From Solobacterium sp. (GTDB taxonomy: Bacteria > Bacillota_I > Bacilli_A > Erysipelotrichales > Erysipelotrichaceae), in assembly GCA_015256455.1 (NCBI GenBank), contig JABZMB010000001.1, positions 1 through 64,000 of the forward strand: a stretch of 64,000 nt of DNA, written 5' to 3'. Numbering within the stretch: the first letter of the stretch is position 1; every line of letters starts with the position of its first letter. This document shows positions 63,319 to 64,000 of this stretch, piece after piece. Made by a program: the position numbers and the translations under genes. Under the pieces are notes generated by a model. It saw nothing but the letters and a program-made list of their open reading frames with translations. It searched no databases and had not been told where the DNA came from.

Positions 63319-63789
63319 ATGATTGTAATCGAAATGAATAATGGCAAAGTCATCAAATTAGAACTTGATGAAGCAGCTGCTCCAAAGACAGTTGCAAACT
63401 TCAACAAACTTGTTAGTGAAGGTTTCTACGATGGATTATCATTCCACCGTATCATTCCTGGATTTATGATCCAAGGTGGTGATCCAGTTGGAAATGGAAC
63501 AGGTGGTTCCAAGGAAAATATCGTTGGTGAGTTTGCTTCAAATGGATTTAACAATCCTATCAAGCATACTCGTGGTGTTATTTCTATGGCTCGCTCAATG
63601 GATCCAAACTCCGCAAGTTCCCAGTTCTTCATCATGCATGCAGATGCTCCACACTTAGATGGAAACTACGCTGCATTTGGACATGTTGTAGAAGGTTTGG
63701 AAGTAGTTGATGAGATTGCAAATACTCCAACAGACTTCCGTGATAAGCCAACAACTCCAGTTATTATCAAGCGTGCTTACATCGCTTAA
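63319..63789 (+). CDS. Peptidyl-prolyl cis-trans isomerase (cyclophilin)
   Basis: The 156-residue cytoplasmic cyclophilin has the active-site residues of the family: FHRIIPGFMIQGGDP, SMARSMDPNSASSQFFI and HLDGNYAAFGHV. It speeds protein folding at proline bonds. There is no signal peptide or extra domain. It starts 9 bases after glgP with an AGGAGG site spanning the glgP stop codon and is probably cotranscribed. Confidence 0.94.
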   Translation: MIVIEMNNGKVIKLELDEAAAPKTVANFNKLVSEGFYDGLSFHRIIPGFMIQGGDPVGNGTGGSKENIVGEFASNGFNNPIKHTRGVISMARSMDPNSASSQFFIMHADAPHLDGNYAAFGHVVEGLEVVDEIANTPTDFRDKPTTPVIIKRAYIA

Positions 63790-63795
63790 TTATTA

Positions 63796-63828
63796 AGACC
63801 TGTGTAATTAACTAAACAGGTTTTTCTT
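63796..63828 (+). terminator. Terminator of the glgP-cyclophilin operon
   Basis: ACCTGT and ACAGGT form a stem with a 12-base loop, followed by TTTTTCTTTT. Confidence 0.75.
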
Positions 63829-63843
63829 TTATCTATAAGCATT

Positions 63844-63866
63844 AAAAAAAGAGCGGTTATCCCGCC
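63844..63866 (-). terminator. Terminator of the HU gene
   Basis: GCGG and CCGC form a short GC stem with a 5-base loop on the minus strand, followed by TTTTTTT. It lies 8 bases past the stop codon. Confidence 0.6.
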
Positions 63867-63873
63867 CATAAAA

Positions 63874-64000
63874 TTACTTAACTAAATCCTTTAAAGTCTT
63901 GCTAGCCTTGAACTTTGGAGCCTTAGTAGCCTTGATCTTAATCTTTTCGCCTGTAGCTGGGTTTAAACCAGTGCGAGCCTTCTTCTTAACTACTGTGAAC
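63874..64000 (-). CDS. hup: DNA-binding protein HU, C-terminal fragment
   Basis: The minus strand at the right edge encodes the last 41 residues of an HU-type protein: [20 protein letters not shown], then [20 protein letters not shown] and K. The R-x-G-x-NP-x-TGE-x-I motif is the beta-arm that grips DNA, and the proline in NP is the one that intercalates. The first half lies beyond the window. HU bends DNA and packs the chromosome. Confidence 0.95.
   Translation of the reverse strand, partial: FTVVKKKARTGLNPATGEKIKIKATKAPKFKASKTLKDLVK

Overview
The window looks like chromosomal DNA of a low-GC Gram-positive bacterium (Firmicutes). I place it tentatively in the Erysipelotrichia from the gene content; that is inference, because no rRNA or ribosomal-protein marker is present. 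AG-rich Shine-Dalgarno sites, tRNAs with encoded CCA, a Met T-box, CcpA-type cre sites, lipoproteins with C-terminal lipoboxes, an LPXTG-like surface protein and HU all fit. Most genes are packed in short operons, and intrinsic terminators often overlap the stop codon.

0-8 kb: start of a PfkB sugar kinase (cut by the left edge), rubrerythrin, a SemiSWEET transporter, L-lactate dehydrogenase, a Na/Pi cotransporter and a YhcC/YtqA-type radical SAM protein. Then comes a MurNAc-6-phosphate module: mupG and murQ, divergent from a MurR/RpiR regulator. 8-18 kb: a nucleoside-use regulon. A BMP-type nucleoside ABC transporter (lipoprotein, double ATPase, two permeases) and two nucleoside hydrolases read leftward. 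Adenosine deaminase and a nucleoside phosphorylase read rightward, followed by a convergent ribokinase. A perfect cre site lies at the transporter promoter.

18-33.5 kb: an HD-domain gene, a tRNA-Ser/Asp/Gly cluster, a possible Fst/Ldr-like type I toxin peptide, two overlapping unknown genes, an MFS transporter, a membrane-attached MurF-like ligase, a two-component system, a repeat-rich mobile-element scar, a GT2 enzyme, a second SemiSWEET, a CDF-transporter remnant and an Ogt methyltransferase. An unusual pair follows: a cytosolic ParB-like/BMP-domain protein and a metallophosphoesterase. An operon of xre, a Sel1-repeat protein and an S51-like peptidase closes this part.

33.6-42.1 kb: an accessory island, more AT-rich than its flanks over most of its length. 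It holds a roughly 600-base ORF-free block rich in hairpins (probable large structured RNA), a small peptide gene, a three-gene cassette with a CbbX-like AAA+ ATPase and two unknown proteins, a NUDIX enzyme with a PD-(D/E)XK-DUF2075 nuclease-helicase, and an AbiE-like toxin-antitoxin pair. This is the best place to look for an undescribed system.

42.2-64 kb: core metabolism returns. There is guaA, the metNIQ methionine importer behind a T-box, and a maltose/maltodextrin operon (malR-msmX-malE-malF-malG-HAD-GH13) with MalR/cre operators. A sortase-type surface protein, malQ-uppP-ccdA/tlpA, and glgP with a cyclophilin follow, and the C-terminal end of HU is cut by the right edge. Maltodextrin import, GH13, MalQ and GlgP form one alpha-glucan pathway.
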